From assembly GCA_050187175.1 (NCBI GenBank), contig JBFWXS010000009.1:62001-126000 (forward strand): a DNA stretch of 64,000 nt. The letters are read 5' to 3'. The position numbers were made by a program, and so were the translations under genes. Shown here in pieces: positions 25,553-33,800 of the stretch. Position 1 is the stretch's first letter; every line of letters starts with the position of its first letter. This DNA comes from Zeimonas sp050187175 (GTDB taxonomy: Bacteria > Pseudomonadota > Gammaproteobacteria > Burkholderiales > Burkholderiaceae_E). The notes below the pieces were generated by a model. The model worked only from the letters and a program-made list of their open reading frames with translations. It did not search any database and was not told where the DNA came from.

Positions 25553-26728
25553 TCAGATCCGGTTCAGCGCCGCCCCTGCGCTGCGCAGGCGCTCCATCAG
25601 CTTGCCGGCGATCTGGCCCAGCGCGCACACCTCGTGCAGCGCGCCGGCGAGAAAAGCCTCGCGCGGCATGCCGTAGACGACGCAGCTGGCTTCGTCCTGC
25701 CCGATGTTATGGGCTCCGGCGTCGCGCATCCGGCGCATCGCGTCGGCGCCGTCGCGGCCCATGCCGGTCAGCATCACGCCGATCGCGTTCGGCCCCACCT
25801 TCTGGGCCACCGAATCGAACAGCACCTCGACTGAAGGCCGATGGCGGTTGACCGGCTCGGCATCCGACAGCACCCCTACGTAGTTGGCGCCGCTGCGATC
25901 GACAGCCAGATGGCGGCCGCCCGGCGCGATATAGGCGTGCCCCGGCAGCAGCCGTTCGCCGTGCACCGCCTCGGCGACCCGGATGCGGCACTGCGAGTCG
26001 AGCCGGTCGGCGAAGCTGCGCGTGAAGCCGGGCGGCATGTGCTGGGTGATCACGATGGCCGGAAAGTCGGCCGGCAGCTCGACCAGGATGGCACGGATCG
26101 CCTCCGTGCCGCCGGTCGACGCGCCGATCGCGACCAGCCGCTCGGTGCCGCGCAAGCCCAGGCCCGCCGGGGCGCGGGGCGCCGCTCCCCCGGCCACTCC
26201 CGCGGCCCCTGCCACTCCCCCGGCCGTGGTCCGCGCGACAATGCCGTCATGCGCGCCGCCGCCGGCCGGCAGCCGCACACCGGCAGCCGCGGCTGCGGCC
26301 GAAGCACTGCGCCGGCCGACGCGCGCCAGTGCGGCGACGCGGATCTTATCGACGATCTCGCGGCCTGCCTCCTGCAGTCCCTTGGACAGGCCGATCTTCG
26401 GCTTGGCAACGAAGTCGACCGCGCCCAGCTCGAGCGCGCGAAAGGTCACGTCGGCGCCACGCTCGGTCAGCGTCGAGACCATCACCACCGGCATCGGGCG
26501 CAAGCGCATCAGCTTCTCGAGAAAATCGAGACCGTCCATGCGCGGCATCTCGACGTCCAGCGTGATGACGTCCGGATCGAGCCGGCGGATCATCTCGCGC
26601 GCCACATAGGGATCGCTGGCCGCTCCCACGCAGCGCATGTCGGGCTGCGAATCGATGATCTGCGTCATCAGGCTGCGCACCAGCGCGGAATCGTCGACCA
26701 CGACGACTTCGATCTTCTTCTTTTCCAT
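25553..26728 (-). CDS. cheB: Chemotaxis response regulator protein-glutamate methylesterase CheB
   Basis: CheB demethylates and deamidates chemoreceptors when phosphorylated by CheA, driving adaptation. The 391-residue protein has a receiver domain with Asp58 (VITLDVEMPRMDG), a long Ala/Gly-rich linker at about residues 140-190, and the methylesterase domain with the catalytic Ser (GASTGGTEA), His (TQHMPPGF) and Asp (GMGRDGADAM). It follows cheD by 35 bases. The linker is longer than in E. coli. Confidence 0.97.
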   Translation of the reverse strand: MEKKKIEVVVVDDSALVRSLMTQIIDSQPDMRCVGAASDPYVAREMIRRLDPDVITLDVEMPRMDGLDFLEKLMRLRPMPVVMVSTLTERGADVTFRALELGAVDFVAKPKIGLSKGLQEAGREIVDKIRVAALARVGRRSASAAAAAAGVRLPAGGGAHDGIVARTTAGGVAGAAGVAGGAAPRAPAGLGLRGTERLVAIGASTGGTEAIRAILVELPADFPAIVITQHMPPGFTRSFADRLDSQCRIRVAEAVHGERLLPGHAYIAPGGRHLAVDRSGANYVGVLSDAEPVNRHRPSVEVLFDSVAQKVGPNAIGVMLTGMGRDGADAMRRMRDAGAHNIGQDEASCVVYGMPREAFLAGALHEVCALGQIAGKLMERLRSAGAALNRI

Positions 26729-26763
26729 TGCCCCTGCTCCGCTGCTTTCCCGCGCATCCGCCG

Positions 26764-27384
26764 CTAGAACAGCTCGACGCTGCCGGCCGCGGCGCTGCGC
26801 TGCTCGACGCGGCCGCGATAGGCGGCTTCGTCGCGCGCGACCGGCTCGGCCATCCCGCTGGTCAGCTTCTTCACCATCGCCTTGCCGCTGGCCGGAAAGA
26901 AGGCGACGCGCCGCGGATAGACGCCCAGCACGTCGCGCGACACGATCGGGATGCGTTCGGTCGCCAGGAACTGCTGCACGAACTTGACGTTCTGCTCGCC
27001 GACGTTGATGCTGGCCATGCCGCTGATCACCGCGCCGCCGCCGAACACCTTGGCCTCCAGCGACGCACGGCGGGCTCCTCGCTTCATCAGTTCGTTGATC
27101 AGCAGCTCCATCGCATAGCCGCCATAGCGCGCGGAATCGTCGCTGCCGCCCGGCAGCATGAAATGGTTCATGCCGCCGATGCCGGCGCCGCGGTCGCACA
27201 GGCAGGCGGCGACGCAGGAACCGAGCACGGTCTGGATGACGATGTCCTCGTTCCAGACGAAGTACTCGCCGGGCAGCACCTTCACCGCCTCGGTGGCGAA
27301 ACCATGATCGTAGAAGACGAACGAGGCTTCGCCGTCGCCGCGCCGCCGCGTCTTCAGTTGAGCCAGCCGTGCATCGTCGCGCAT
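26764..27384 (-). CDS. cheD: Chemoreceptor glutamine deamidase CheD
   Basis: CheD deamidates specific glutamines on chemoreceptors. The 206-residue protein shows the catalytic Cys57 in TVLGSCVAACL and His74 in GGMNHFMLPG. It sits between cheR and cheB, as in many betaproteobacteria. Its C-terminus, AAGSVELF, closely matches the last residues of the CheZ-like protein encoded at 31457-31903 (AGSIELF), an intriguing shared tail. Confidence 0.96.
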   Translation of the reverse strand: MRDDARLAQLKTRRRGDGEASFVFYDHGFATEAVKVLPGEYFVWNEDIVIQTVLGSCVAACLCDRGAGIGGMNHFMLPGGSDDSARYGGYAMELLINELMKRGARRASLEAKVFGGGAVISGMASINVGEQNVKFVQQFLATERIPIVSRDVLGVYPRRVAFFPASGKAMVKKLTSGMAEPVARDEAAYRGRVEQRSAAAGSVELF

Positions 27385-27407
27385 CGCGATAGTCCGGGAG
27401 CTGGGCC

Positions 27408-28238
27408 TCAGCCCACGCGCCGGTAGACGGTCTTGCCCTGCAGCTCGAACAGCTCGCGGGCTTCGGTGAAGTTCTCCGAATGACCGACGAACAGCAGTCC
27501 GCCCGGGCGCAACGCGCCGTGCAGGCGCTCCAGCAGCGTCTGCTTCGTCTCGCGATCGAAGTAGATCATCACGTTGCGGCAGAAGATCGCGTCGAAGGGC
27601 TCGCGGAACGGCCAGTTGGGCGCATTCAGGTTGATCTGCATGAAGCGCAGCAGCGCCGTCAGGTTCGGCTTGACCTTGGCCTGGCCGGCATTGCGTCCCA
27701 CGCCCTTCATGAAGAACCGGCGCAGCCGCTCATTGCCGATCGCCTGGGCGGCGCTGGCTGGATAGATGCCTTCGCCTGCCTGGTGCAGCACATCGGTATC
27801 GAGGTCCGACGCGAGGATCTCGACCGGCGGCCGCTCGCCGAGCGCCTCGATCGCCGTCATCGCCAGCGAATACGGCTCCTCGCCGGTCGACGCAGCGGCG
27901 CACCAGATGCGCACCGGCCGCGAACTGGCGGCGCGCTGCTTCAGGAAGTCGGCCAGCACGGGGAAATGGTAGGACTCGCGGAAGAACGAGGTCAGGTTGG
28001 TCGTCAACGCGTTGACGAACCGCTGGCGCTCCGCCGTGTCCGTCTTGTCCAGGCTGTCGAGATAGGCCGTGAAGCTGCGATGGCCGGTCTCGCGCAGCCG
28101 CCGCTGCAGCCGCGAGTAGACCATGGTGCGCTTGCTGTCGGCCAGCGAGATGCCGGCCTGCCGGCGGATCAGCGAGCGGACCCGCTCGAAGTCGGCGTCG
28201 GTGAACGAGTAGCCATTGACGTCGGCCTGCGCGAGCAT
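27408..28238 (-). CDS. cheR: Chemotaxis protein methyltransferase CheR
   Basis: CheR methylates chemoreceptor glutamates using SAM. The 276-residue protein has the N-terminal helical domain (FERVRSLIRRQAGISLADSK), the SAM-binding region (RIWCAAASTGEEPYSLAM) and the C-terminal segment PFDAIFCRNVMIYFDRETK with GLLFVGHSEN. It is encoded between cheW and cheD. No receptor gene (MCP) is present in this operon. Confidence 0.97.
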   Translation of the reverse strand: MLAQADVNGYSFTDADFERVRSLIRRQAGISLADSKRTMVYSRLQRRLRETGHRSFTAYLDSLDKTDTAERQRFVNALTTNLTSFFRESYHFPVLADFLKQRAASSRPVRIWCAAASTGEEPYSLAMTAIEALGERPPVEILASDLDTDVLHQAGEGIYPASAAQAIGNERLRRFFMKGVGRNAGQAKVKPNLTALLRFMQINLNAPNWPFREPFDAIFCRNVMIYFDRETKQTLLERLHGALRPGGLLFVGHSENFTEARELFELQGKTVYRRVG

Positions 28239-28287
28239 GAAGAGGATCTCGAAGCGGAAGAAGCCGTGCGAAGCGGAAGCGGATGTG

Positions 28288-28773
28288 TCAGCCGACGATC
28301 GCCATCTCGGGCGCCGTCACCAGGCGTTCGATGTCGACCAGGATCAGCATGCGGTCGGCCACCGTGCCCAGTCCGATGATGTAGCTGGAGTCCAGCATCG
28401 CGCTCATCTCCGGCGCCTCGCGCACGTCGCGCTGCGCCAGCTCGAGCACGTCGCTCACCGAATCGACGACCATGCCGACGATCCGCTGTCCGACGTTCAG
28501 GATGATCACCACCGTGAAGTTGTTGTACTCAGGATTGCCGAGGCCGAACTTGATGCGCAGATCGATGATGGGAACGATCACGCCGCGCAGGTTGATCACG
28601 CCCTTGATGAAATCGGGCGCGTTGGCGATGCGCGTAGGCTGCTCGTAGCCGCGGATCTCCTGAACCTTCAGGATGTCGATGCCGTACTCCTCGGCGCCGA
28701 GGCGGAAGGTCAGGTATTCGCGCGTCTTCGCGTCGCCGGCGGCGGAAGGCGCCGCGTGTTCTATGGTCTGCAT
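28288..28773 (-). CDS. cheW: Chemotaxis coupling protein CheW
   Basis: CheW links receptors to the kinase CheA. This single CheW domain of 161 residues contains EYLTFRLGAEEYGIDILKVQEIRG-type beta strands and the conserved NLRGVIVPIIDLR, and ends shortly after the domain. It lies 45 bases downstream of cheA in the same direction. Confidence 0.97.
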   Translation of the reverse strand: MQTIEHAAPSAAGDAKTREYLTFRLGAEEYGIDILKVQEIRGYEQPTRIANAPDFIKGVINLRGVIVPIIDLRIKFGLGNPEYNNFTVVIILNVGQRIVGMVVDSVSDVLELAQRDVREAPEMSAMLDSSYIIGLGTVADRMLILVDIERLVTAPEMAIVG

Positions 28774-28818
28774 GGAGGGCTCCGATGAATGGGTTCGTGG
28801 CCGGCGAAGCGGCCGGTC

Positions 28819-31017
28819 TCAATTGCGCGAGCGCCGCACCAGGTTCGAGATGTCCAGGATCAGCGCCACGCGGCCGTCGCCGAGGATCGTCGCCCCGGCC
28901 ACGCCCGGCACCTTCCGGTAGTTCGCTTCCAGGTTCTTGACGACCACCTGATGCTGGCCGAGCAGCTGATCGACGAGCAGCGCCACGCGCATGCCCTCGG
29001 CCTCGACCACGACCAGGATCGCGCTCTGCTGATGCTTGTCGTCGAAGCGCGGCACCTTGAACAGTTCGTCCAGCGCCAGCACCGGCAGGTACTCGTCGCG
29101 AACCTGGATGACCTTGTTCGAACCGGCCACCGACCGGATCTGCGCGGTGTCGAGCTGAATCGATTCGACCACCGAGGCGATCGGCACGATGTAGGTTTCT
29201 TCGGAGACGCCGACCGACATGCCGTCCATGATGGCCAGCGTCAGCGGCAGCCGCACCGAGACGCGCGTGCCGTAGCCCACGGCCGCATCCAGCTCGACGC
29301 TGCCGCCCAGCGCCATGATGTTCTTGCGCACGACGTCCATGCCGACGCCGCGGCCGGAGACGTCCGTCACCGCGTCGGCCGTGGAGAAGCCGGGCTCGAA
29401 GATCAGGTTGAACACTTCCTGGTCGGTCATCGAATCGGAGACCGGCAGGCCACGCTCGCGTGCCTTGGCCAGGATCCTGTCGCGCTTCAGGCCGCGGCCG
29501 TCGTCGCGCACCTCGATGATGATCGACCCGCCGCGGTGCTGCGCCGACAGCGTCAGCGAGCCCTGCGCCGGCTTGCCGGCGGCCAGCCGCTCCTCCGGCG
29601 TCTCGATGCCGTGATCGACCGCGTTGCGCACCAGGTGCGTCAGCGGGTCGGTGATCTTCTCTATCATCCCCTTGTCCAGCTCGGTGGCCTCGCCGACCGT
29701 GTGCAGCTCGACGTTCTTGCCCAGCCGCGCCGCCAGGTCGCGGATCATCCGCGGGAAGCGGTTGAAGACCACCGCCATCGGAATCATGCGGATCGCCATC
29801 ACCGATTCCTGCAGCGAACGGGTGTTGCGCTCCAGGTCCACCAGGCAGCTCATGAGCTGCTGATGGGCGATCGGGTCCAGATCGCGGCCGGTCTGCGCCA
29901 GCATTGCCTGCGTGATCACCAGCTCGCCGACGAGGTTGATCAGCTGATCGACCTTGTCGACCGATACGCGCAGCGTCGATGCGTCGACGTTGCCTTTGTC
30001 ATTGCGGGCGCGAGCCGCAGCGCGCGGCTCGGCCGCAGCGCTCGCAGCGGTCGCGGCCGACGCCGCGGATGACGCTTCGGTGGTGTTCGCCGCGGACGGC
30101 GCCACCGTCTGCGCGGCTGCCACGCCGGCGGCCTGCGCTGCGGGCACGCCAGCCGCGCCAGGCAGCGGCTCGAAGAAGCCGAAGCCCGGATCCGCCTCGC
30201 CCGACGCCGGGTCGCAGACACGCAGCGTCACTGCCTCGCGCGCCACATGGAACGTGAACAGGTCCAGCAGTTCGTCATCGCTGCTGACGGTGCGCACGCG
30301 GAAGCGGCCCGGCACCTCGTCGCCGGACGGAACCGGCTCGATGGCGCCCAGGCCGGGAATCTCGTTGAACAGCTCTATCAGCCCGGCTGCAGCGCGCGGC
30401 TCGGCGGGCGCGCCGACCGTGATCTCGAGCAGGCGCATGCCGTCGGTCGCCGCTCCTGCGCTCATCGCTGCCTCGGCGGTGCTGGCGCTGGCGGTGCTCG
30501 CGACACTCGCGGCGTCCACGCCGCTGACGGCCGGGCTCGCGCCGGCCGATTCGCGAGACGCCGCAGGCGCCACCACCGCGCGTACCGGGCCCGCGCCCTG
30601 TCCATTGGCATGCGCGCCGATCCGAGCGACCAGCTCGGAAGCGTCGATGACATCCTCGGATACTCCCTGATGCCGCGCCAGCAGGCCGCGCAGCGCATCA
30701 CCGGATTCGAGCAGCACGTCGATCATGCCGGGCTGCAGCGCCAGCTCGTGGCGGCGCAGCCGGTCGAGCAGCGTCTCCATCACATGCGTCAGATCAGCCA
30801 CGTCCTGGAAGCCGAAGGTCGCCGCGCCGCCCTTGATCGAATGCGCGCAGCGAAAGATCGCGTTCATCTGCTCGTCGTCCGGCGCGGCCGGGTCGAGCTC
30901 CAGCAGAAGGCTCTCCATGCTGCCGAGGTTCTCGTTGGCTTCCTCGAAGAAGACTTGATAGAACTGGCTCAGATCGAAGTCGGCGCCGCTCGATGCCTGG
31001 GAGGTGCTCGGATTCAT
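28819..31017 (-). CDS. cheA: Chemotaxis histidine kinase CheA
   Basis: CheA is the central chemotaxis kinase that phosphorylates CheY and CheB. Domains in the 732-residue protein: P1 Hpt with phosphorylated His59 (FRCAHSIKGGAATFG), an Ala/Ser-rich linker, a P2-like region (about 200-280), P3 dimerisation (DKVDQLINLVGELVITQ), P4 kinase with N box (LVRNAVDHGIE) and G boxes (DDGRGL, GRGVGMDVV), and P5 CheW-like domain at the end (LLGQHQVVVKNLEANYRKV). All catalytic motifs are intact. Confidence 0.97.
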   Translation of the reverse strand: MNPSTSQASSGADFDLSQFYQVFFEEANENLGSMESLLLELDPAAPDDEQMNAIFRCAHSIKGGAATFGFQDVADLTHVMETLLDRLRRHELALQPGMIDVLLESGDALRGLLARHQGVSEDVIDASELVARIGAHANGQGAGPVRAVVAPAASRESAGASPAVSGVDAASVASTASASTAEAAMSAGAATDGMRLLEITVGAPAEPRAAAGLIELFNEIPGLGAIEPVPSGDEVPGRFRVRTVSSDDELLDLFTFHVAREAVTLRVCDPASGEADPGFGFFEPLPGAAGVPAAQAAGVAAAQTVAPSAANTTEASSAASAATAASAAAEPRAAARARNDKGNVDASTLRVSVDKVDQLINLVGELVITQAMLAQTGRDLDPIAHQQLMSCLVDLERNTRSLQESVMAIRMIPMAVVFNRFPRMIRDLAARLGKNVELHTVGEATELDKGMIEKITDPLTHLVRNAVDHGIETPEERLAAGKPAQGSLTLSAQHRGGSIIIEVRDDGRGLKRDRILAKARERGLPVSDSMTDQEVFNLIFEPGFSTADAVTDVSGRGVGMDVVRKNIMALGGSVELDAAVGYGTRVSVRLPLTLAIMDGMSVGVSEETYIVPIASVVESIQLDTAQIRSVAGSNKVIQVRDEYLPVLALDELFKVPRFDDKHQQSAILVVVEAEGMRVALLVDQLLGQHQVVVKNLEANYRKVPGVAGATILGDGRVALILDISNLVRRSRN

Positions 31018-31059
31018 GTCGCTGTATCGCTATGTCTTCAATGACAGGGCCGCGGCCGC

Positions 31060-31422
31060 TCAGCCGAGCACGCGGTGGATGACGTCGATCAGGCGCTTCG
31101 GATCGAAAGGCTTGACCAGCCAGCCGGTGGCGCCGGCGGCGCGGCCGGCCTGCTTCATCTCGTCGCTGGACTCGGTGGTCAGGATCAGGATCGGCGTCTT
31201 CCCGTAGCGCGGCGTGGCGCGCAGCTGGCGCACCAGCGTCAGTCCGTCGACGTTCGGCATGTTCTGGTCGGTGAGAACCAGATCGACGTCGCGCTCGCGC
31301 AGCTTGTCCATCGCGTCGCCGCCGTCGACGGCCTCGACGACGTCATAGCCGGCGCTGCGCAAGGTGAAGGCCACCATCTGGCGCACCGATGCCGAATCGT
31401 CCACGGCGAGAATCGCAGGCAT
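31060..31422 (-). CDS. cheY: Chemotaxis response regulator CheY
   Basis: Single-domain receiver of 120 residues that, when phosphorylated, binds FliM to switch motor rotation. Acidic pocket AVDDS (Asp8-Asp9), phospho-acceptor Asp52 (LVLTDQNMPNVDG), Thr82 and Lys104 (LVKPFDP) are all present. ATG 31422 gives the canonical start, and the upstream in-frame extension is not CheY-like. It precedes cheA in the operon. Confidence 0.97.
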   Translation of the reverse strand: MPAILAVDDSASVRQMVAFTLRSAGYDVVEAVDGGDAMDKLRERDVDLVLTDQNMPNVDGLTLVRQLRATPRYGKTPILILTTESSDEMKQAGRAAGATGWLVKPFDPKRLIDVIHRVLG

Positions 31423-31456
31423 TCTTTTCTGACTCCGTACACGGGCGAGGAACCGT

Positions 31457-31903
31457 TCAGAACAGTTCGATCGACCCGGCTTCCATTTCACGTTGTGCAA
31501 CTGGACAGTTGCGCTGGACCAGCTCGACCGGTGCGGCGGCATCGTCGCCGTCGCAGGCCAGGTAGTCCGCCACCGCCCGGATTCTTTGCGTCGAATGGCC
31601 GATCAGCTGAGCCGCCATGTCCTGGAACTGCAAGGCCGTGATTGCTTCGACGACCTCGGCCTTGACGGCGGCCAGCCGCGCCGGCAGAGGCGCCGGCGCC
31701 GCGCCGTGCGCGGCATCGCCCAGCAGGCCGTTGACCGCCTGGAACGACGCCATCAGCTGCTGCGCGGCGTGATCGAGCAATCCGTTCAGGCGCTCCAGAT
31801 CAGTAGCCGCCGACAGCAGCTGGTCCTGCAGCTCGGCAGCCACCCGCGGCGGCAGCGCGAACGGTGGCAGCGCGGGGGCGACGGCGGTACGGGCGTTTCC
31901 CAT
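31457..31903 (-). CDS. Small CheZ-like chemotaxis protein (putative CheY-P phosphatase)
   Basis: This 148-residue helical protein is the first gene of the che run. Residues 91-101, LQFQDMAAQLI, resemble the CheZ active-site helix (E. coli QDFQDLTGQVI), keeping the equivalents of catalytic Asp143 (Asp95) and Gln147 (Gln99). Helical flanks (about 22-62 and 75-115) could form the CheZ four-helix hairpin, but the protein is much shorter than E. coli CheZ (214 residues). The tail AGSIELF could serve as the CheY-docking peptide of classical CheZ. ATG 31903 was chosen because AAGGA lies five bases upstream. Alternatives are a CheZ-motif protein with a different partner. Confidence 0.7.
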   Translation of the reverse strand: MGNARTAVAPALPPFALPPRVAAELQDQLLSAATDLERLNGLLDHAAQQLMASFQAVNGLLGDAAHGAAPAPLPARLAAVKAEVVEAITALQFQDMAAQLIGHSTQRIRAVADYLACDGDDAAAPVELVQRNCPVAQREMEAGSIELF

Positions 31904-32013
31904 GGTCATCCTTGTCATTCTTGCCTGGCCCGTCCTGCCGCGATGCACCGAACAGCTGCGCAAAGCTCGTACAATTGAATTCCGTCCATTTACATCACTT
32001 GCCGCAGGCACCT

Positions 32014-33132
32014 TTGAGCGCAGCCGCCTCCCGCCCGGACCCCGGGCCGCTGAAGCTGCTCGTCGTCGAGGATTCCGAGCTCGACTTCGAGCTGCTGCTG
32101 GCCACGCTGGCGCGCGACGGGCTCGCGGTCTCCGCGACGCGCGTCGAAACCCGCGCCCAAATGCTGCGAGCAATGGCCGAGGGCGACTGGGATGCCGTCA
32201 TCTCGGACCACCACCTGCCCGCATTTTCCAGCATTGAAGCGCTGCAAGTGGTGCAGGCCAGCGGGCGAATCCTGCCGTTCATCATCGTGTCGGGCATGAT
32301 CGGCGAGGAAACCGCCGTCGCCGCGATGAAGGGCGGCGCCGACGACTATCTGGTCAAGGGCCGGCTGGCGCGGCTCGCGCCCGCGCTGCTCAATGCCTTG
32401 TCCGCCGCGCAGGCACGGCGCGAGCGACAGCGCGCGAGCGCCGCGCTGGAAGCGTCGGAGCAGCAGCTGCGCCAGCTGCTGGCGCACATGGAGACCGTCA
32501 TCGACGAGGAGCGCGCGGCGATCGCCCGCGAGGTGCACGACGACGTGGGCGGCATGCTGACCGCGCTGCGCTTCGACCTGTCGTGGATCGAACGCAACGG
32601 CGATGCCCGCAGTGTCGAGCGCGCGCGCCATGCGATGACCACGCTGGCGCAAGTCATGCAGGCGGCGCAGCGCATCCAGCGCAATCTGCGCCCGCCGGTG
32701 CTCGACGCCGGCCTGCTGCCCGCGCTGCGCTGGCAGCTCGACGAGTTCCGCCGCCGCACGGGCATCGCCACCAGCTTCTCGAGCAACGTCGAAGTGCTGG
32801 AGCCGGCACCGGAGCTGGCAATGGCAGTGTATCGGACGCTGCAGGAAGCGTTGACCAACGTCTCCAAGCATGCGGCCGCGGCATCGGTCCGCGTCGACCT
32901 GATCGCCGGTGCCGGCGAGCTGTCGCTGGAGATCACCGACGACGGCCGCGGCCTCGCGGCAGGCGATCTCGACAAACCGGCGTCGTTCGGATTGCGCGGC
33001 CTGACCGAACGCGCCGAACGCGTCGGCGGCTGGCTGGATGTGTCGCGCGGCGAGCGCGGCACCTGCGTGCTGCTGTCGGTGCCGCTCACTGCCGCGGCCG
33101 GCGCGGCGCCCGGCCCGGAGAGTTCCGAATGA
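32014..33132 (+). CDS. Hybrid receiver-histidine kinase (NarX/DegS-type HisKA_3)
   Basis: A receiver domain at the N-terminus (Asp65 in AVISDHHLPAF) is joined through a short coiled coil to a HisKA_3 dimerisation domain (phospho-His175 in AREVHDDVGGML) and an HATPase domain (LQEALTNVSKHA, DDGRGL, GLRGLTERAE). No membrane segment or sensor domain is visible, so it is a cytoplasmic kinase that itself receives a phosphoryl signal. The only reasonable start codons are TTG at 32014 or TTG at 31999. ATG codons further up run antisense into the CheZ-like gene. The stop overlaps the start of the partner regulator (ATGA). Confidence 0.85.
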   Translation: MSAAASRPDPGPLKLLVVEDSELDFELLLATLARDGLAVSATRVETRAQMLRAMAEGDWDAVISDHHLPAFSSIEALQVVQASGRILPFIIVSGMIGEETAVAAMKGGADDYLVKGRLARLAPALLNALSAAQARRERQRASAALEASEQQLRQLLAHMETVIDEERAAIAREVHDDVGGMLTALRFDLSWIERNGDARSVERARHAMTTLAQVMQAAQRIQRNLRPPVLDAGLLPALRWQLDEFRRRTGIATSFSSNVEVLEPAPELAMAVYRTLQEALTNVSKHAAAASVRVDLIAGAGELSLEITDDGRGLAAGDLDKPASFGLRGLTERAERVGGWLDVSRGERGTCVLLSVPLTAAAGAAPGPESSE

Positions 33133-33761
33133 TTCGCATCATCCTGGTCGATGACCACAGCCTGATCCGCCGCGGCCTGCGCGAGACGCTGACCGAGGCC
33201 GGCGACATCGAGGTCGTCGGCGAGGCCGGCGACTACGCCGAGCTGCGCAGCCTGCTGCGCGAGCGCAGCTGCGACGTCATGCTGCTCGATCTGAACCTGC
33301 CGGGCCGCAGCGGCATCGATGTTCTGAAGAGCCTGTCCGACGAAGGCAATCCGGCGCGCGTCGTCGTGCTGTCGCAGTATCCGGAAGACCAGTACGGCAT
33401 CCGCGCGCTGCGCAACGGCGCGATGGCCTACCTGAACAAGTCGGCCGATCCGGCGCTGATCCTGGAAGCGGTGCGCACGGTCGCCGGCGGCCGCAAGTAC
33501 TTGACCCCGGAGATCGCCCACCTGCTGCTCGACACGGTGACCGGCAAGGGCGACGGCGCCCCGCACGAACAGCTGTCCGACCGGGAGCTGCAGACGATGC
33601 TGCTGATCGCTTCGGGCAAGCGGCTGTCGGAGATCGCCGAGACGCTGACGCTGTCGCCGAAGACGGTCAGCGTCTATCGGGCCCGCGTGCTCGAGAAGCT
33701 GGGCGTCGCCAGCAATGCCGAGCTGGCATCGTACGCGCTGCGCCACGGCCTGATCGAATGA
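33129..33761 (+). CDS. NarL/FixJ-family response regulator
   Basis: The 210-residue protein has a receiver domain with Asp54 (DVMLLDLNLPGRSG), Lys in YLNKSADP, and a C-terminal LuxR-type helix-turn-helix (LSDRELQTMLLIASGKRLSEIAETLTLS, about residues 146-200). It is translated in overlap with the hybrid kinase and almost surely forms a two-component pair. Location beside the chemotaxis operon hints at motility or lifestyle control, but targets cannot be read from the sequence. Confidence 0.93.
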   Translation: MIRIILVDDHSLIRRGLRETLTEAGDIEVVGEAGDYAELRSLLRERSCDVMLLDLNLPGRSGIDVLKSLSDEGNPARVVVLSQYPEDQYGIRALRNGAMAYLNKSADPALILEAVRTVAGGRKYLTPEIAHLLLDTVTGKGDGAPHEQLSDRELQTMLLIASGKRLSEIAETLTLSPKTVSVYRARVLEKLGVASNAELASYALRHGLIE

Positions 33762-33800
33762 GGCCGTGCCGGGACGGCGCGCGGCCTGCCGCCGAGCGCG

